A stretch of 64,000 nucleotides of DNA from Tigriopus japonicus (taxonomy: Eukaryota > Arthropoda > Copepoda > Harpacticoida > Harpacticidae), in the NCBI GenBank assembly GCA_010645155.1, contig CM021318.1:8108311-8172310 (forward strand), given 5' to 3'. The translations under genes and the position numbers were made by a program. The notes under the pieces were generated by a model, which was not told the DNA's origin, searched no databases, and worked only from the letters and a program-made list of their open reading frames with translations. Shown one piece after another: positions 27,101 through 42,100 of this stretch (positions are counted from its first letter, which is position 1; every line of letters begins with the position of its first letter).

Positions 27101-30100
27101 TTCCTCTGTTCTCTATATGGAACCCAAGTGAGGATTGGGAGGAAGTTGAGTTTTCAAGAATTTAATGTTTGGGTAAAAACAATGCTCAATACATAGTACG
27201 TGGTAAATCCATTCCATGATTGTTGTCTCTTTAAATTGACTCTGGTACTCATGAACGACACGTGTATTGTGATGAGAAGCCTGACCAATGACACCAATAA
27301 TTCCATGAGATTCTTTTCACCCAAAAGAATAGACGAACCTCGAGTCCTCAGAGAGATGAGAACACACTGACCTCAATCGACCTCATGTGAATATTACTTG
27401 TACATGAGTATTCGATCTCAGGTTATTTGTGTTTCATCTCAAGAATTACTTGTCCTCAAAATGGAACCAAGTCTGAACGTTGGTATACTTTTCGATTTAC
27501 CTTTAAGGGCCGAAATAACTGGAATATTTGAATACCGTGAAAGATAAACTTTTACTTCAAAATCCCACAACCAGACAGCATCAATTTCTGCATATTGATA
27601 TTTAAATGTTCAAACTTGAATACGATCACGATTTGCAAGAAAAGCCTTGAGATTCTCATTTCTTCTACCTTATGATGTACCTTAGAAAAAGATCTCTAAA
27701 TTTGGCAATTTGATTTATAGCTGCATGAAAGTGAAGGACATAAACTAGATCCTATCTTATCCACTGATCGAAATAGTTTTCAAGACAAGATTAACATAAC
27801 TTGGACCGAAATCGAATCAGAAAAAATGGCACTTCAACAAATCCATCAGTTTCCAATACAACTTGATGCACTAAAATACTTTGAAGAGCACTTGTATTAT
27901 TCAAATCAGGCTCCTAATCATAAAGATTGAAAGAAACTTAGTCTCATAGAAGATTCGAAATTCAAAAGCGATCAAAATTACATAGGATCCCAAGAAAACA
28001 TGAACATGTGTGCTCATTTTTTATTGAGACTTTTGACATAAGAATTATTTTGGATTTGACACATTGATTTGCCAGCAAAAACACTTTTTGAAGTGAAAGA
28101 GTTTCATTTCTTAGAGGACAAAATTTATTACATTCCTCCGCTATGACCCAACACATCTCAAATTTTCTTTTAAAATAATTTAAGTCTACTTTACAGTAAT
28201 ATATAATAGGATATCACGAATAACAGTCACATAACGAACACAAAATCATTTTAGCACTAACAGTTATTGGATAGAATCCACAAACACTTCCTTTGTTGAA
28301 GAAAACACTTTTAGAAACATTCTGAATATGTGAAATAGGAAGTGTACATTCCGTCGTGAAACTAAAATTTAGCCAATCAGATTAAATGTCTTAATCAGAT
28401 TCACAGTTTTTGTTGGCTTACTCATCAATCTAAAGAAATAAATGTTGGGAAAAATTCCAATCAAACCACCTTGATTTGTCACATTTCCGGGTTTCGACAC
28501 GAACGATTTGTCTCAGTGCTTTCTACTGTTTTATGGCTTTGAAAGATGCAAAGTCATCGAAAAAGTGACGGAAAATTGCTCTCTTTTCTCATAAATCTAG
28601 ATTGGCGAATAACCTAGACGACAGTGAGAGAAGAGTTTTCCAAGTTTCATTTGGTTCCAAAAAAGATTTTTACTACTTTTCCTCACCAATCTAAAAGCGA
28701 TCACAACAAAGAAAACCTGACTTGGAACACTGTTCAATAATGTACTAAATCGTTTTAGGGTTGACATTTTGATTGTCTCCTTCATGACATTGGAATTTTC
28801 ATTGAAATTTGATTGTTTTTATCTTGCTTCTATGAGAAGAGACCTTCAAAATTAACATGTCTCCTAAAAAGAGGAAGAATGAAATATTATGGTAGGTGCA
28901 GAATTCGTTGACACTGCTCTTTTTTGCTCAAAATTTATATTTGGGCCACGTGAAAATCCAACCCGCCACCTTTTCGTATGCATCTCAATTCAGCTTGTTT
29001 CGACTTATTGGACATTTTTCCATAAAAACCGCTCATTTTATGCGCACGCACATTTCTCTACGTGGGCATTATTTATGGGGATCAAAAACTCGAGACAAAA
29101 AAGGGGGAAATGGAAGAAAGAACAAGGAAAACAGGGATCGAGCAAGGAACACGAGGATCCACCAACCAACCAAGAAGCCAATAACACCAAGTTTTATAAG
29201 GTGTTGAAAGCCCAAAGTTGCTTAAGAGGGGAACAATTCGTCCTCGTTTCATATTTCAAACGCAAAACCGACGCTTCCGGTTCTACTGTACGTTCGTTCC
29301 CGTTCCAGTTTCAATATGCTCTTGGTTGCTTTCGAAATTGGGAGCAGTGTCTTTATTGTTTTTACTCAATCACCACGTTATTGACACCTTGGAAGCATCT
29401 CAATCAATAAGGCTTGGAAAAAAGAAATTGGCAAAATCGAAAGTGCCATTTGCGAACGAGTTTTCTGGTGTTTTTAAAGAAAATCTTTCTAAGGTTACTT
29501 TAACTGTCCCTAGCGTGTGAAGTTTTTTTGCAAACAATCTTGGCTTCTGGTCTCAGTACTCATTATTTTGGAGTACTATCGAAATGTTTCTTTCAAAACT
29601 TCCAAAATGTAAAAGTAATATAAATGTTCTAACGCTTATGATTGAAATTACATTGAAAGGGTTTTCTATAAAGTTCACCAACATCTTTTCTCAGGAATTG
29701 AGTGTTTAAACACTCAAATTGTGGCATATAGACAAGGGCTTGAGGGGTGATCGAATGAGATGAATGCTGAAGGCAAATGGGTAGGTTTTTAAAAGCAGCT
29801 TCTGTACTGAGAAAATGCTCAAACATGATTAGGTAAATTAACTCTGGTACATTCAAGTTAGAGTTTTTGACGATATGAACATTTCTCGAAGAAAACGTAA
29901 TATGCACAATCTTAAAGCAAAACTCTTTTTCCATAACTACATGAAAGAAGATTTAGAACTTGAAATTGACACAAAAAAAATCATCGTGATGAGCAACAAC
30001 AAAACCATTTCCAAACACTCTTATGAAATCGTTCTTTGAGAAACCCACAAACCCAATTTGACACATATCTTGGGTTATTTTCCTCCTTTTTTTTGTTTCC

Positions 30101-33100
30101 AAAACATAAAGGATTAATTTAAAGAAAAAAGTAGAAATTCTCCATCTGACAGTGTTCTTTTTAGTGACGACTAAAGATCTGTATTTTCAGAGAGGAAAGG
30201 ACCAATCCTTTCAAACCGGAAGGAAATACAGCTAAACAGGATGAGCCAAAATATGCGGGTAGAACTCGTAAATTGGGGGAGAGTTCCATTTTTCATTCAT
30301 GTGCAACTATTTCAACCCCCACTTGAAAAATGATGGTCCATTATGAGGAAAACGGGAGACAGCAAGACGGAAGAAAAGAGCGAGAAAAAAGAAACGGATC
30401 AACCAAATGGGATTGAGATAAATAATACTGGAGTACGTACTCCTCTTACTAGCGTGGAATACACTCGAAATCCGCACTCATCACATTCAACCCTCTCTGA
30501 TTCAGCACTATTGATCTGGGCGGAAATCACCGCTTAAAGCCCTTTTTTTCTTTGGGAAGAATGTTTAGTAAAAGGATAAACCCCCGAGATAAAAGGACTA
30601 AAAGGGGGACCGAAAAGAGAAAGAATGAGACAGGCGCACTTTAAAAGGGGTCCACTGTCACGAAACAACAGCATTGGTGGAAGCTGTTCCATTTATTGTT
30701 TATATTTTGATCTCGCAATTTTCATTTTTGTCAGTGAAAAAAAAAGAGATAAGAAAGGGAGAGACCCTCCTCGACTTTCGTGTTTACCACATTCATTTCA
30801 CCACCCAAAGATCTGAGATGAACCAGAAGCACTTTCAAGAAGTGGCAACTTATTAACAGAAAGACCTACAAATTCCCCCAGAACCATTAAGATGAACAAG
30901 GAAGGCATTGGGAATGGTCCTCTTTGTAGCTTTGAAACATTAAATTCTTTGGTGTGCTTGTGTTTGTTAAGGCGATTCTGCGATCATTTATTTAGGTGCG
31001 AAATAAACAAACTTTAGGATAGATCAAAGGAACTTTTGAGAGATAGCAATGCTCAATTTATTGGACTTAAAGTTTATATAGTATATTCAGCATTTGCACA
31101 ATGTTTTTCAATTGTTTTAAAGTAAACTTGGGATGTTTATCAATCATTTTTGGAGGGATTTAAGGAACATGGAAATCAGACATAAAGACTTAATCATGAA
31201 CCACTGTATGAATCCAAGACGGATTTCAAAAATACGCCTTGGGATTGCCGATCACTGTACTTCAATGCGTATATATTTTTGGTGGAAAAATACTGCTCCG
31301 TTGTTAAATGTAACAAAAAATATGAGTATATAAACTCAAAACATGTTTAAAGGCAAACGTTAATCCGAGTCATATTTCAAAAAGAAAAAAAGGTTGAGTT
31401 TGCTTACACTTTGTTTTACCTTTGTAAACGTAAAGTTTCTTCTTACTCACCGATCACAAGAACGACCTTCGAGATCAAGCATTTTTCCGCCAGAGACGAA
31501 TTACTCTCGGCCATTCAATACTAATTTACCAAGAACCGTCTAGACCTCTTGACACGCCCATGACAACGACATGTACGTATTGGTACACAATCGAATTCCA
31601 ATTTGTTATTCGCTAAAGTGATCCTTAAAGCGTCGTTATTGTGGGCCATGTTTGAGGACCACGTGGATCTTGGGACCTCTTTGGATCTATGATCGCTGAA
31701 GATCCCACTTAGGATTATGTTCCATCCGATGCATTTTGAACAGAACTTTGACCATGGCCTAGATCTAGTTCAGCAATAAGTCGGCATACCTCATATATGG
31801 TCACACCACGTATGTTGTCCATTATTCGCTATTCATTATGGTCAAGCGTCCATCAATGATTCGCTCGGAATGTGCATGCCCGTTCCAATCCAAAATTGGG
31901 CCATGGACAACGAGCATTGAATGAAGGGTACTCACCGATTGTCAATATCTTCTGCATCCGATCGATCTCTTGTCGCAAGAAGATATTCATGGGCAGGAGG
32001 CCTCCCAAACGGGTTAAGGCATCTTTCACCTCATGAGGCACGTAGTCGCGAGGCAACTTTCGGAGCATATCTTCCGCGATCTTGAACACAATCACCTCAC
32101 GGGTCTCTCCGGCCTTGCCTCCGCCACTCTCCTTGGGTTGGACACTCAATATCGTGTCCAAGATGGCTTTGGCCGTGTTAATCTGGACAATGGAAAAGAT
32201 AATGGAACGAACGAACAAAAAGGAAAGGCCAAACGAGCTTCAACGGAAAGGAACGAACGAACGAACCAAGGAAGGAAGGACAAGAGAGAAGTAATCCCAT
32301 CAGGATCTAATGGGCATCGTTTGATGGCAAAGACCAAGTGCTCATGGGATAAAAAATTTGGATCAAATTTGCTGACAACTTTTTCTTCGCTACCAACCTC
32401 AAATCAAAGTACTTGTACTAGTAGTATGCTCGTGTGTGTTACATCTGGCCTTTTTTACCGTTGTCATTGGAATAGCCGTCTAGTTGGACTAATCTTATCT
32501 TGATCACATGTCCTCAGACCTGCTGGTTGGCTTTACTTTGTTATCTGGCTTTGAGGACATTCGGATTGCCAGGAACTGCTGTCAAGTTGGTCATAAATAA
32601 AATGAACTTAATGGAGTACAAGGGAAACCCATTCTCGGAACTTGATGTTTACCATGCAAAGTTAACTGGCAACTTTGGCCATGAAGTGCTTTCGATCTTT
32701 GAGAATTTCACATACAGTTAATGAAGCGTTAGGACTTAAGTTTCAGCCGCTTTTTAAACAGTAACATTCCAACTGTGCTAAGTGCGTAAGTTGAAGGTAC
32801 TGATAAAAACAGGAATAGAAATTGATTTTCTTTGAATGTCAAAGTCTTTAAAAAACCTCGAAAACAGTTCGTGAAAGCAAAACACACTCCCTAAAAGACC
32901 ATCAGCCGATTTAGGGACCAATGGCTTGTTTCAATCCAATACAGTACCAACTAACCCTCCAGTTTTGTTTCGAATGGGTTAATGGAGTACAAATAACTAA
33001 GAGTCGAGACACGCAATTGAGATTGCATGATTACAACATCCTCAGAAGAATGCAATGAAGTAACATGAACCGTACTTGAAAGTTCAATTCAGCTCAGAAA

Positions 33101-36100
33101 CAACAAGACTTTCTTTGCTCCAATTCAATTACAAATAGACCAAACAAGAATCATCTTAGTTCTGCCTCAAAGGGCGAAGTCTTTAATAATGTAAGATCTG
33201 GTTATTTCCTCTTGTTAGGAGTAAAATGTCAACTTTAGAACAATCAATTATGAATGCCAACAGGGACAGACACTTAATTTAAGACCAATCTGACCACGAT
33301 ACTCGATCTTGAATATAGCTCTTCACATAGGTCATTCAATCCGAGGTAAAAGATTGTTTTCGTATTAAACTACACAGTACCTGATAGGATATGTCCGCAT
33401 TGGAATGAAGACCAAAGACTTCGGGAATGTCCTGTAATGGCATATTAATGATGTGATCTGTGTATTCCTCGACCGACTTGTAATCCGGCAAAGGGTAGCC
33501 CTCGTAGAACTTGAATCCATGTTGCAAGAGCGAGTCCGAGAACCAGACATTGGTAAAAGTGCAGAGCAATCGCTTGTCAAAGTCATCCGTCACCCTGCCG
33601 CCATATTGAACCTGGAACAGATACATGCATGCGTACCAACCTACGTTTATTCACATTCTTCGTTGGGAACAAAAAATTCCAATCACACTATCAGACTATT
33701 GATACGATTATCATACGGCCAGACCTCGAGATTGTAGCATTCCTGATGCCATTGCCATCGAAAAGAGATTTCAGAGGTACACTTGCGGTAGAGCAATTTC
33801 TTCTTCTTTTTAATGTCTCTCAAGCAATTTAAGGCTGGACCAAAATGAAACCGAAAATCTCGCGGTTAAGAGAGAAGGAATAAAACACAACATACTGTTT
33901 CTTTGAATGCTATCACTTGTGCATTGCGTAGAAAAGGCTAATATTTTATTTAGAACTTATTTAGTCTTATTGTGTCAAACTGAAACGCAAACTTCAGTCA
34001 AAAAGCTCTTTTGGTCAATCACGGAAAGGTCACTTTTGTACTTCGTAACTATGATTTAACTCTAACGTTTTTTTTTTTTGGTTGTGTTGCCAAGTTATAT
34101 AGAATCATTTACTAATGATTCATAAACTTCAGTCCAACTCATTTATTATGCATAGCCCACTACAGAAATTATTGGATCTAATTGGCTTATGCCACCCAAA
34201 GGCCCTTGCAAAAAATCAGGGTTAGTTTCGGCTTCGAAATGATTCTTCTACTTTCTGTAGGACTGCATTCAGCCTAGTAACTGATGCCAAGAATATATTG
34301 CTAGACTAGCACTTCCCATGGGACATTGAAGATATTTATACATCATGTGTCATTGAGTTACCTCGCCAAGCATGAAGCACACAGTGTTCCATGAGATCCC
34401 TCGCTTTGGGTCCAAATCGTCCAAGTGGTTCATGATGAATTGAGTGGAAGCGGAGAAGTCGGCCTGATTGAACTCGTAGGGAATGTTCCAGCCTAAAGCT
34501 CCAAATTTACGACGTTCCTAATAAACAAAATGGAGTACAGACGATGGTCAGTCAAGTGGACAACGGGACACAACCTCAACAACGACAACGACACGGCCAA
34601 CTTCGGATGTTTATTTTAGGACAGAAACATTAGGATTTGTTGACTAGAAGAACAATGAACTGAATGTCCATGATCCGATATCCGATTAATGGAGATATTC
34701 AATTACTGGAGAAAATTTGGATCAATACAATGAGGAAAAGTGAATTTGTACTTTTCAAGTTTTCAAAGTTCAAATTGTTTGGGAGATATTTTTTTCCTTG
34801 CTCGTTCACGCACGGGTTTTTAACCGATGCGATATGTTCTCTGCAATGTTGGGCGTCAATTTTTTAAAATTAATATTTATTGATATTAACAATTTGTTTT
34901 CATCAAAATTTAGTTCTTCGAAATTAACTTTAATTTAGAGTCAACGTTTCTCCGGAGAGGTCCAGATTTTTGAAATTTTCTTTGTACTTGTACGATTGTT
35001 TTGAGGCTTGACGGAAAGGGAATAGCAAATGTCAATCAAAAAACCTAATGCTATAAAGGTCAATTGATTGGAAGGATTTCTCGAGAACTCTGATTGGAGC
35101 TGATGGAGCACTTCTGACGAACCAATTGAACAAGGATGGTCCGAGAATGATGTTTCCCTCCCCAGAAAGCCATGAAAATGGCCAAAGTGGAGCTTGAAAG
35201 TTTCGAACAAATATCTGAAAGCTCCTGAAAACTATTCGTTGAACCGAGGCAATCTTCAGACACACTAGTGCCCATTCTGCGCCTACTCTAGGTTCTGGGA
35301 CTTCCCCAAATGGTAAAATGTTGCCAATCTGTAGATTAAAGTCAAGTTCGTGATCAGGTTTTGAACGAAGATCATTCCTATGGGACAATGGAACCTTTCA
35401 CAGAAAAGCAGGATTGGAAGAGAAAAAAGTCATTTCGGAAATGTACTTTGCGTCGTACGGCAAGAATTCGTCGGAAATGATTGAACGGTCTGATGTATTC
35501 AAATCCATGGATATCTTGACTACTGGATGTCGTACGACCAACCACTTGGTTGGTAAATTAGTACCTTGAACAGTCTCCTGGGAATTGATCACAAACCGGT
35601 TCATTGTACTGGTTTTCCAACCAACCAAGCGGTCGTCCGCCATCCAGTGTCAATAAATCTATGTCAAATCTAACCTGAACCACGGTATGGAGAAAGGCCA
35701 CGGAATAGAGCAACATGGGCCAAGAAGAATGATTCGAGTAATCCAACGTGTCTTGCGTGATATCGGCATAAGTTCGCTTTAAACTAGCTCTGATCCCTTG
35801 AGGTGGTTCGTTCGTAAACTTGATTGACATCTGAAGCAATCCGATCGGAAAGTTTCGATTGACCTCAGTGGTCAGCCATATCCTGAAGCTATTGTGAACT
35901 TCCTCGGTATCGATCACCGTCTGCATAACCTCCTCACAGAAGCCCAAGGAAAGATGACAATTCTGGAGTAGCAACCAATGGCCTGTTGTGATGGAAAGCT
36001 GAAAGAATATAATAATTTTAAGAATGAGGACAACGTATTACGAAAAGACACCCACACGCCAGCTCATTCATATTACTCCTTCATGCTGGAGGCTAGAGCT

Positions 36101-39100
36101 TAAGAGCAAAGTGTTTGTGCCCAGAGTGCACAGAAAGTGCACAGATTGTCTGGAAAGTTCTGGCATTTATGATGCTGCTTCCCTTTTCACCCACTATTTA
36201 TCTCTTCAAAGATGTCCTGCATAAGAGATGCGAATCTCTTGAGCCATTGTCAGTTGAAAGGTTTTGTCTTCTAGGGGTGCTCAAATTTGCCGCCAAAATT
36301 TGCTCCGAGCGTAACAACAACAAAGAACAAAAGTAAAGTTTTCTCGCGAATGATCGCGCCAATGTTGCAACGTTTCTGGAAGGCAGAAAGAGGTTTTGCA
36401 AAGAGCACGTGCGATGCTTGGAAACTGAAAGATCGACACGATAAGAGTTTCCTGGAGGTAAGTGAGTGAGCTTAAGGTCTTAAGAATCTCTTTAAGGGCT
36501 GAACGCATGAATGATGTCTTTTTGCACATCCATTAAGCCGGAAGTGAGGTGCATAATCACTTGTGATAAGTGATAAAACCCCAACCATTATCGACGTTAT
36601 GACAGCCTGAGAAAGTTTAGAAAGCCATATGAAATCAACCCGCCCTACTACAGAATTTCAGTGAGCGTTTTCACTTTCACTCACTCTTGCACACCCAAGG
36701 GAGAACAAGGAGATCAAATGTCTGTGATATTGGGCGAAACCTTAATCCCAAGTCATCATATTGGTCCCCATGTGAGTGTGCGTGAGTGAGTGAGGGAAAG
36801 AGAGAAAGGAGAGAGAGGAAACCATTTGGAAGGCTTCAAAGTTTTGGTAGCCTGAGTGCAAGTCACTTGTTCAAATTGTTCAAGTTTCAAGACAAATTGA
36901 CTCTTTACGTGACAGTTGAAACAAAGTAAGGTACAACTGAGCAAGAACAGGAAAATGGCGATAACTCATAGCCCCAGACAACACTTGACATGATGATTAA
37001 GATAGCGACGATGTTACCTGCATTAGTTTTCTGGCAGCCTCTTCCTGACCTTGACCCATGGACATGACGTGCAGTTCTTGCATCCGATTCTTTGCAATCG
37101 CCTCAATCTGGGAAGAAGGATCGGAGCCGGTAGACAAGAGGCAAATGAGTGGAACTCGATTGTCTGACTCTTCCAGCATAGCCTCGAGGTCCAGAACGGT
37201 GCTCTCAAGATATTCGGCCCCAAGGGAGTCAAAGATATACTTCCGGGCCTGAGATAGGGTCCTGTCAGGGCACCAGCCACGAATCAAGAGCAATTTCCGG
37301 AACACGTCCAGAGTACTCTGATAACCGCATGGGATATCCTCTTCTTCGGGGGCCTCAGTGTCGCACCAATACTTCCATTCCTTTTCGTTCTCAGTCACCC
37401 GGTCGAGTAATTGGTTGAAGATCTCTAATTTACTCAGTTCAACCAGATTTAGCCAAATGATGTCCAACATCCACCGGAAGGGCTTCGGTTTGACTGCATT
37501 CAAATCTAAAGAAGCTCCACCTTTAAGGAGGAGGAGAAACTCCTGATGAGAGATCTTTCCAGCATTCAGATCGATTTTCAAGGCCAGAAGAAGGGTAAAG
37601 AGGAATTTATGTTTCTCGTATAGGCCTCGAAGTGTGTATCTCCACACGATTTTGGTTAAATACTCGAGGATGTTGTTGATCCGCTTGTCAATAATGTGAG
37701 TGGGCTTAGATTTGGTGATGGATCCGTCGAAGAGAACCAAGAACTGTCTCAGAGCTGTCTGGTACATCACACTGACTTTGCTCAGCTCCACGATCAAGAA
37801 ATAGAGAATACTTCCACGCGTAGCAACAGGACGGTACTCCTCTCGGGCAGTGTTGATTTTGGCTTCCATTTCTGAGGCCACAGCCAATTTCTTACTGACC
37901 TCTTCAGCCGTGCTCTTTGTCTCTTGCAAAACGTGAATCAAACCTTCATCCTCGACCAACGATCCTTCTACAGAGGTGAGTTTTTCCAAAAGATTATCCT
38001 CGAGCTCCTTCATCTGAGACTTATTCTCCATAACGTCTTCAACCAGACGAATGCGCTCAGACTCGAGATCCGATTTTTCCATGCGGATCACTCGACCTAG
38101 AAGCTGATCTTCTAGCCCTTTCATCGTGACAGTGAAGTCAATAATAGCACATCGCGCACTGATTTCTGGAGTGTACGCTGGATTGGGCAATTTCGTGGTG
38201 ACGAAAAGGGTAAAGCCATCGAGCACATCCAGTTCCTTGTCTCCGAGCATCACTTTCATGATATGACCTTGTTTGATGAAGTTCTTATCGAGAAGATTAT
38301 CTAGAATTGGGTCGAGCTCTTCACCGACATCCTCAATCAGTAGAGGTCGCCCCAGTGAAAGGGAGTCTTCCAAATGGGTCCTAAAATACTTGTGGTTCAA
38401 AGAGGTGACTTGCAAGTCGTTGTACTGCTCCTTGGTTTTGATCCAAATCTTGCCCTGGCCTTGAGGGTCGACCAAAAGTGGATAACTTTGGGCTTTTGTC
38501 ACAATGGCTGCATTCTGCAAGGATAGCTCGTCATTGGGTAGACCTTGGAGCGCCCATTCTGAGGTTTCCATGGTGTCCACCAACATATTCACCACATCCA
38601 AAGTGTTGGTGTATGGAATGTTCCTATTCTTTAGTAATCCTTTCCAAGTTTGAAGCAAAGATTGTCGGAACTCTTGGTTGAATGGACCTGAATAGGAGAG
38701 GAATGCAGTTGAGAGGAGTACATCCCCCACGAGACGCATCATTTGTTCTTTAAAGGCCTTGCTCTGCATGGTCCATCTCAATTTCTCCCCACTCAGACCA
38801 TTGATGAGGGTCGAGGCTGCACCCATCTTTCTCTTGCAAATCTCTGTCTCTTCGGTAAGTTTTTGTTTCTCTTTCACGGCTGCGCAATAGAGCTTTTTTA
38901 CGTGGGCCAACTCCTCCTCTTTCTGAACCAGAGTGTTTTGAGCTCTGTGTAAATCATTGTTGGCCGACTTGAGCCTGGCTTCTTGGAATGCCAAATTAAT
39001 CTTCAGCGGAAGTACTTCCTTGTTCACACCGAAGAAAAAAGCCATTGCCTTGGTCCAACACATCAGACCCGCTACATCACCACAAACTCGTTTGGCCGTG

Positions 39101-42100
39101 GTCATGTTATAGTCCTCCATGGTCAAGTATGGCTCGAGCAGCTCGACCATCTCGTCGTTGATCGTGTCCTTGGGGAAATTGAGAAGCTGATTGAGAAACG
39201 AAGTGCCGGCCATAATTTTCAAGGCCTCGCCCCATGAGGGCTTGGGCGATGGAACGGTCGGGTCGGGCTGCATTAATGTAAGTTTCCGTCGGAAGAGAAT
39301 GATGACGCAGTCCATGATTCTCATGATCAGATGAGGGGGACGTCCCAATTTTCTGACCGTGGCTATGTTTGCCGGTTTAATTGTGTTCAGTGCATCCTCG
39401 GCCTCCTGCAGAGCCGGCTTGGCTGCTTCCAATTTCTCCTCGGCAATGGCCCTTTCCCGCTCGATTTGGCTCACGATACGTTCGGCTCTGTCTTTGACTT
39501 TGGAGACGCTCTCCTTAATCTTCTCGGCCTCCTTGGCCCTTTGGGTGACCTCCAGCAACACCTCCTCGGCTTTTTTGTTAGCCTCTCGTAAATGCCGTTC
39601 CATTATGTTAAGCTCCTCTTTGAGGATTTCCACTGAGCGAGAGGCCTCTTGTAATTTGCCCAAGCCCGAATTCATGCGAGTGGCCATATCCCCGATCTCC
39701 TCCTCCTTCCGTGTGTACACATCCTTATAACTGTTTATGAAGGACAGGAAGGATTTCGGGGTCACATGAGCGGAACGACGGAATTTGGAAAAGTAGTTGA
39801 AACACGCCTGAGAGACCGAGTCTTGAACCTGCGCCATGGTTTTGAAGAGTTGTCGTTTGGTTTCGGTGGTGCACTTGAACTCGTGCTCTCCTAAGAAATG
39901 ATGGGCCACCGAGACTAAAGCATCTTTAGGCCAGGGTTGGAACCAGTCCACCGTACATCCAGAGATTAGACCCGGAAACTTAAGAGCCCGGTTGCGGAAT
40001 TTTTCCCCCACTGGACTGAAACAAAGCACGACGTGCATATTGTTCCTAACCCGGTCGATAAAATATTGCATTACATTTTCCGGTGTAGGGGGTATCTTTG
40101 GGTTCTCACGCTTCATGATTGGAATGAGCTCGGTTACTATTTCACCCTGCTCATCTCGAGTGAACAGATTAGAAACTTGTCCTGCTGATGCGAGGATGTT
40201 GTTAACATACTCAAGGAACCCTTCCTCTTTGATGTCTTGGTCAGTGAAAAGGAAAGTGGTACCTTTGCCTTGAATGCCACAAGTCCGATACAAAACTTTG
40301 AGATCCTCCAGAAAATTGGTGGTGTTATATGAGCGAGTCATGGTGATCTGAAAAGTTTTGTACCCAGCAATAAAAGTTGCCAACTTGGTCAGCGACTGTT
40401 TCCCTGATCCACCCACTCCCACGAGCATCATGTTCCCCCCAGGGTTGCGGATAACACGAGCAATTTTAATCAAATGGATGATAGCGTCAGGAAAGAACAC
40501 CAAATCCATGTCCGAGCCTCGAACAAACTCGTTATATTGATCCAGAAAGAATTTAAGTCGGTCCTCAAGGGCTTTGAGGCTCTCAATGGGCTCGTAAATT
40601 TTGGGCAGTTCCATATCCGCGTCCTCAACTTCGTCGCCCGTTGGCTCTGGCGCATCTCGCATGAAATCCACAAACAATTTGGGCTCCCGGATTACCTCTG
40701 CTACCTCCTCATTGAATTCCTGTTCCACAGTGTTCAGTAGCTCAACATCGAACCATTCTTTGTCTGCGTCGGTAATAAACCGATCGGCTAGGACCCGAGT
40801 ACACTCGTGTCGCCATAAATGCATGAGCACTGGCTCGGTGCTAACCACAGAATTGATGGTCCCGATCATACCCAACCAAATCCGACTCAAGTCTCTCAGA
40901 TTAAAGATGTAATGGAATTTCGCCGGAGTGGGCAACATCTTTGTCTTGGTGGTTGACCAGAGGATGCGGGTCAAGGGCACAAGACGATCTGCTAAAGCGC
41001 AAACTGGCTCTGGAAAACCACGGGCCTCGCTGTAATGACCTCGTGCAATGGTCAGGAAGATCTTATCGATGGCTTCGTCTGTTGGGAGGGTGCAATTGAA
41101 AATGACAAAGTGCCTCTTGAGCCTCTGTGGAATATCGTTCCGGCCCCCACCAGGTTGGATCATGGCAGCCAAATACTGGACGTCCACAATGGTTGTAAAT
41201 TCACCGGGCTTCTCGAGGCTGTAAAATCCTTTCATTTCAACGAGCTGACGTAGCAGCTCGTTGGTACACTGGTCGCCCCACTCATTGTACGAAGGCAGGT
41301 TGACGTCGTCTATAAAAAGAGTCATAATTTTCCCTGTCGGTGGTCCATAAGTCGTGCCCATGCGTTTGTCAACGTTGCTCTCCACTTGCTTCTGGAACAA
41401 TTGGGGCGTGGTGGTTGACGAGAAATTCGACCCCATGAGGATATGATTCTCGGGGTTGTATTTCTTCACATGAGCGTTTATCATTGTGGTCTTGGCCGAG
41501 CCTTGTTCGCCCATAAGAAGGACGGACTTTTTCTGTTTGATCACCAAGTCGATGAGGAAATCCGTGCGAATACTGCTCACATTGGGGATAAGTAAGGTGC
41601 TGAAGGATTGCGGGGTGATCTCGGGTGGAACATAGTTTTTCACCTTCGTGTCCCAATGAGTCCAAGCTCCATTGTGAACATTAACGAAAAAGTTAAAGAT
41701 CGATTCACCTTCAGCCAATTTGGGCATATTCAGTTTCGAGTGTTTGTCCATGTAGTTCTCCAATCGATTGCGATCATGAGTCTCGAGGAACGCCCCCAGG
41801 GACCAAAGAAGACAGAAGATGAAGATCTGCTCGTGGGCAGTCTTGTTGACGTCGACATACTCCTTATTTTTGCGATCATCTCCAGGAAAATGCGAGTCGT
41901 CTTCTTCGTCAGTGTCATCTTCTCGCCGATCTCGAGGTTTCTTCATTCCTAAGTCGTCGTCTTCTTCGTTTTGCATGGACGGCAGAAGACCTTCTAGGAG
42001 CGTCAGAATTTGGTGCACAATGTTGACCTTGCAAAAGAAAAGAAAAGGAAATGCATTCCATCAAGGCCTAAAGCACACTCTTGGGTATTAACGTGCCTCA

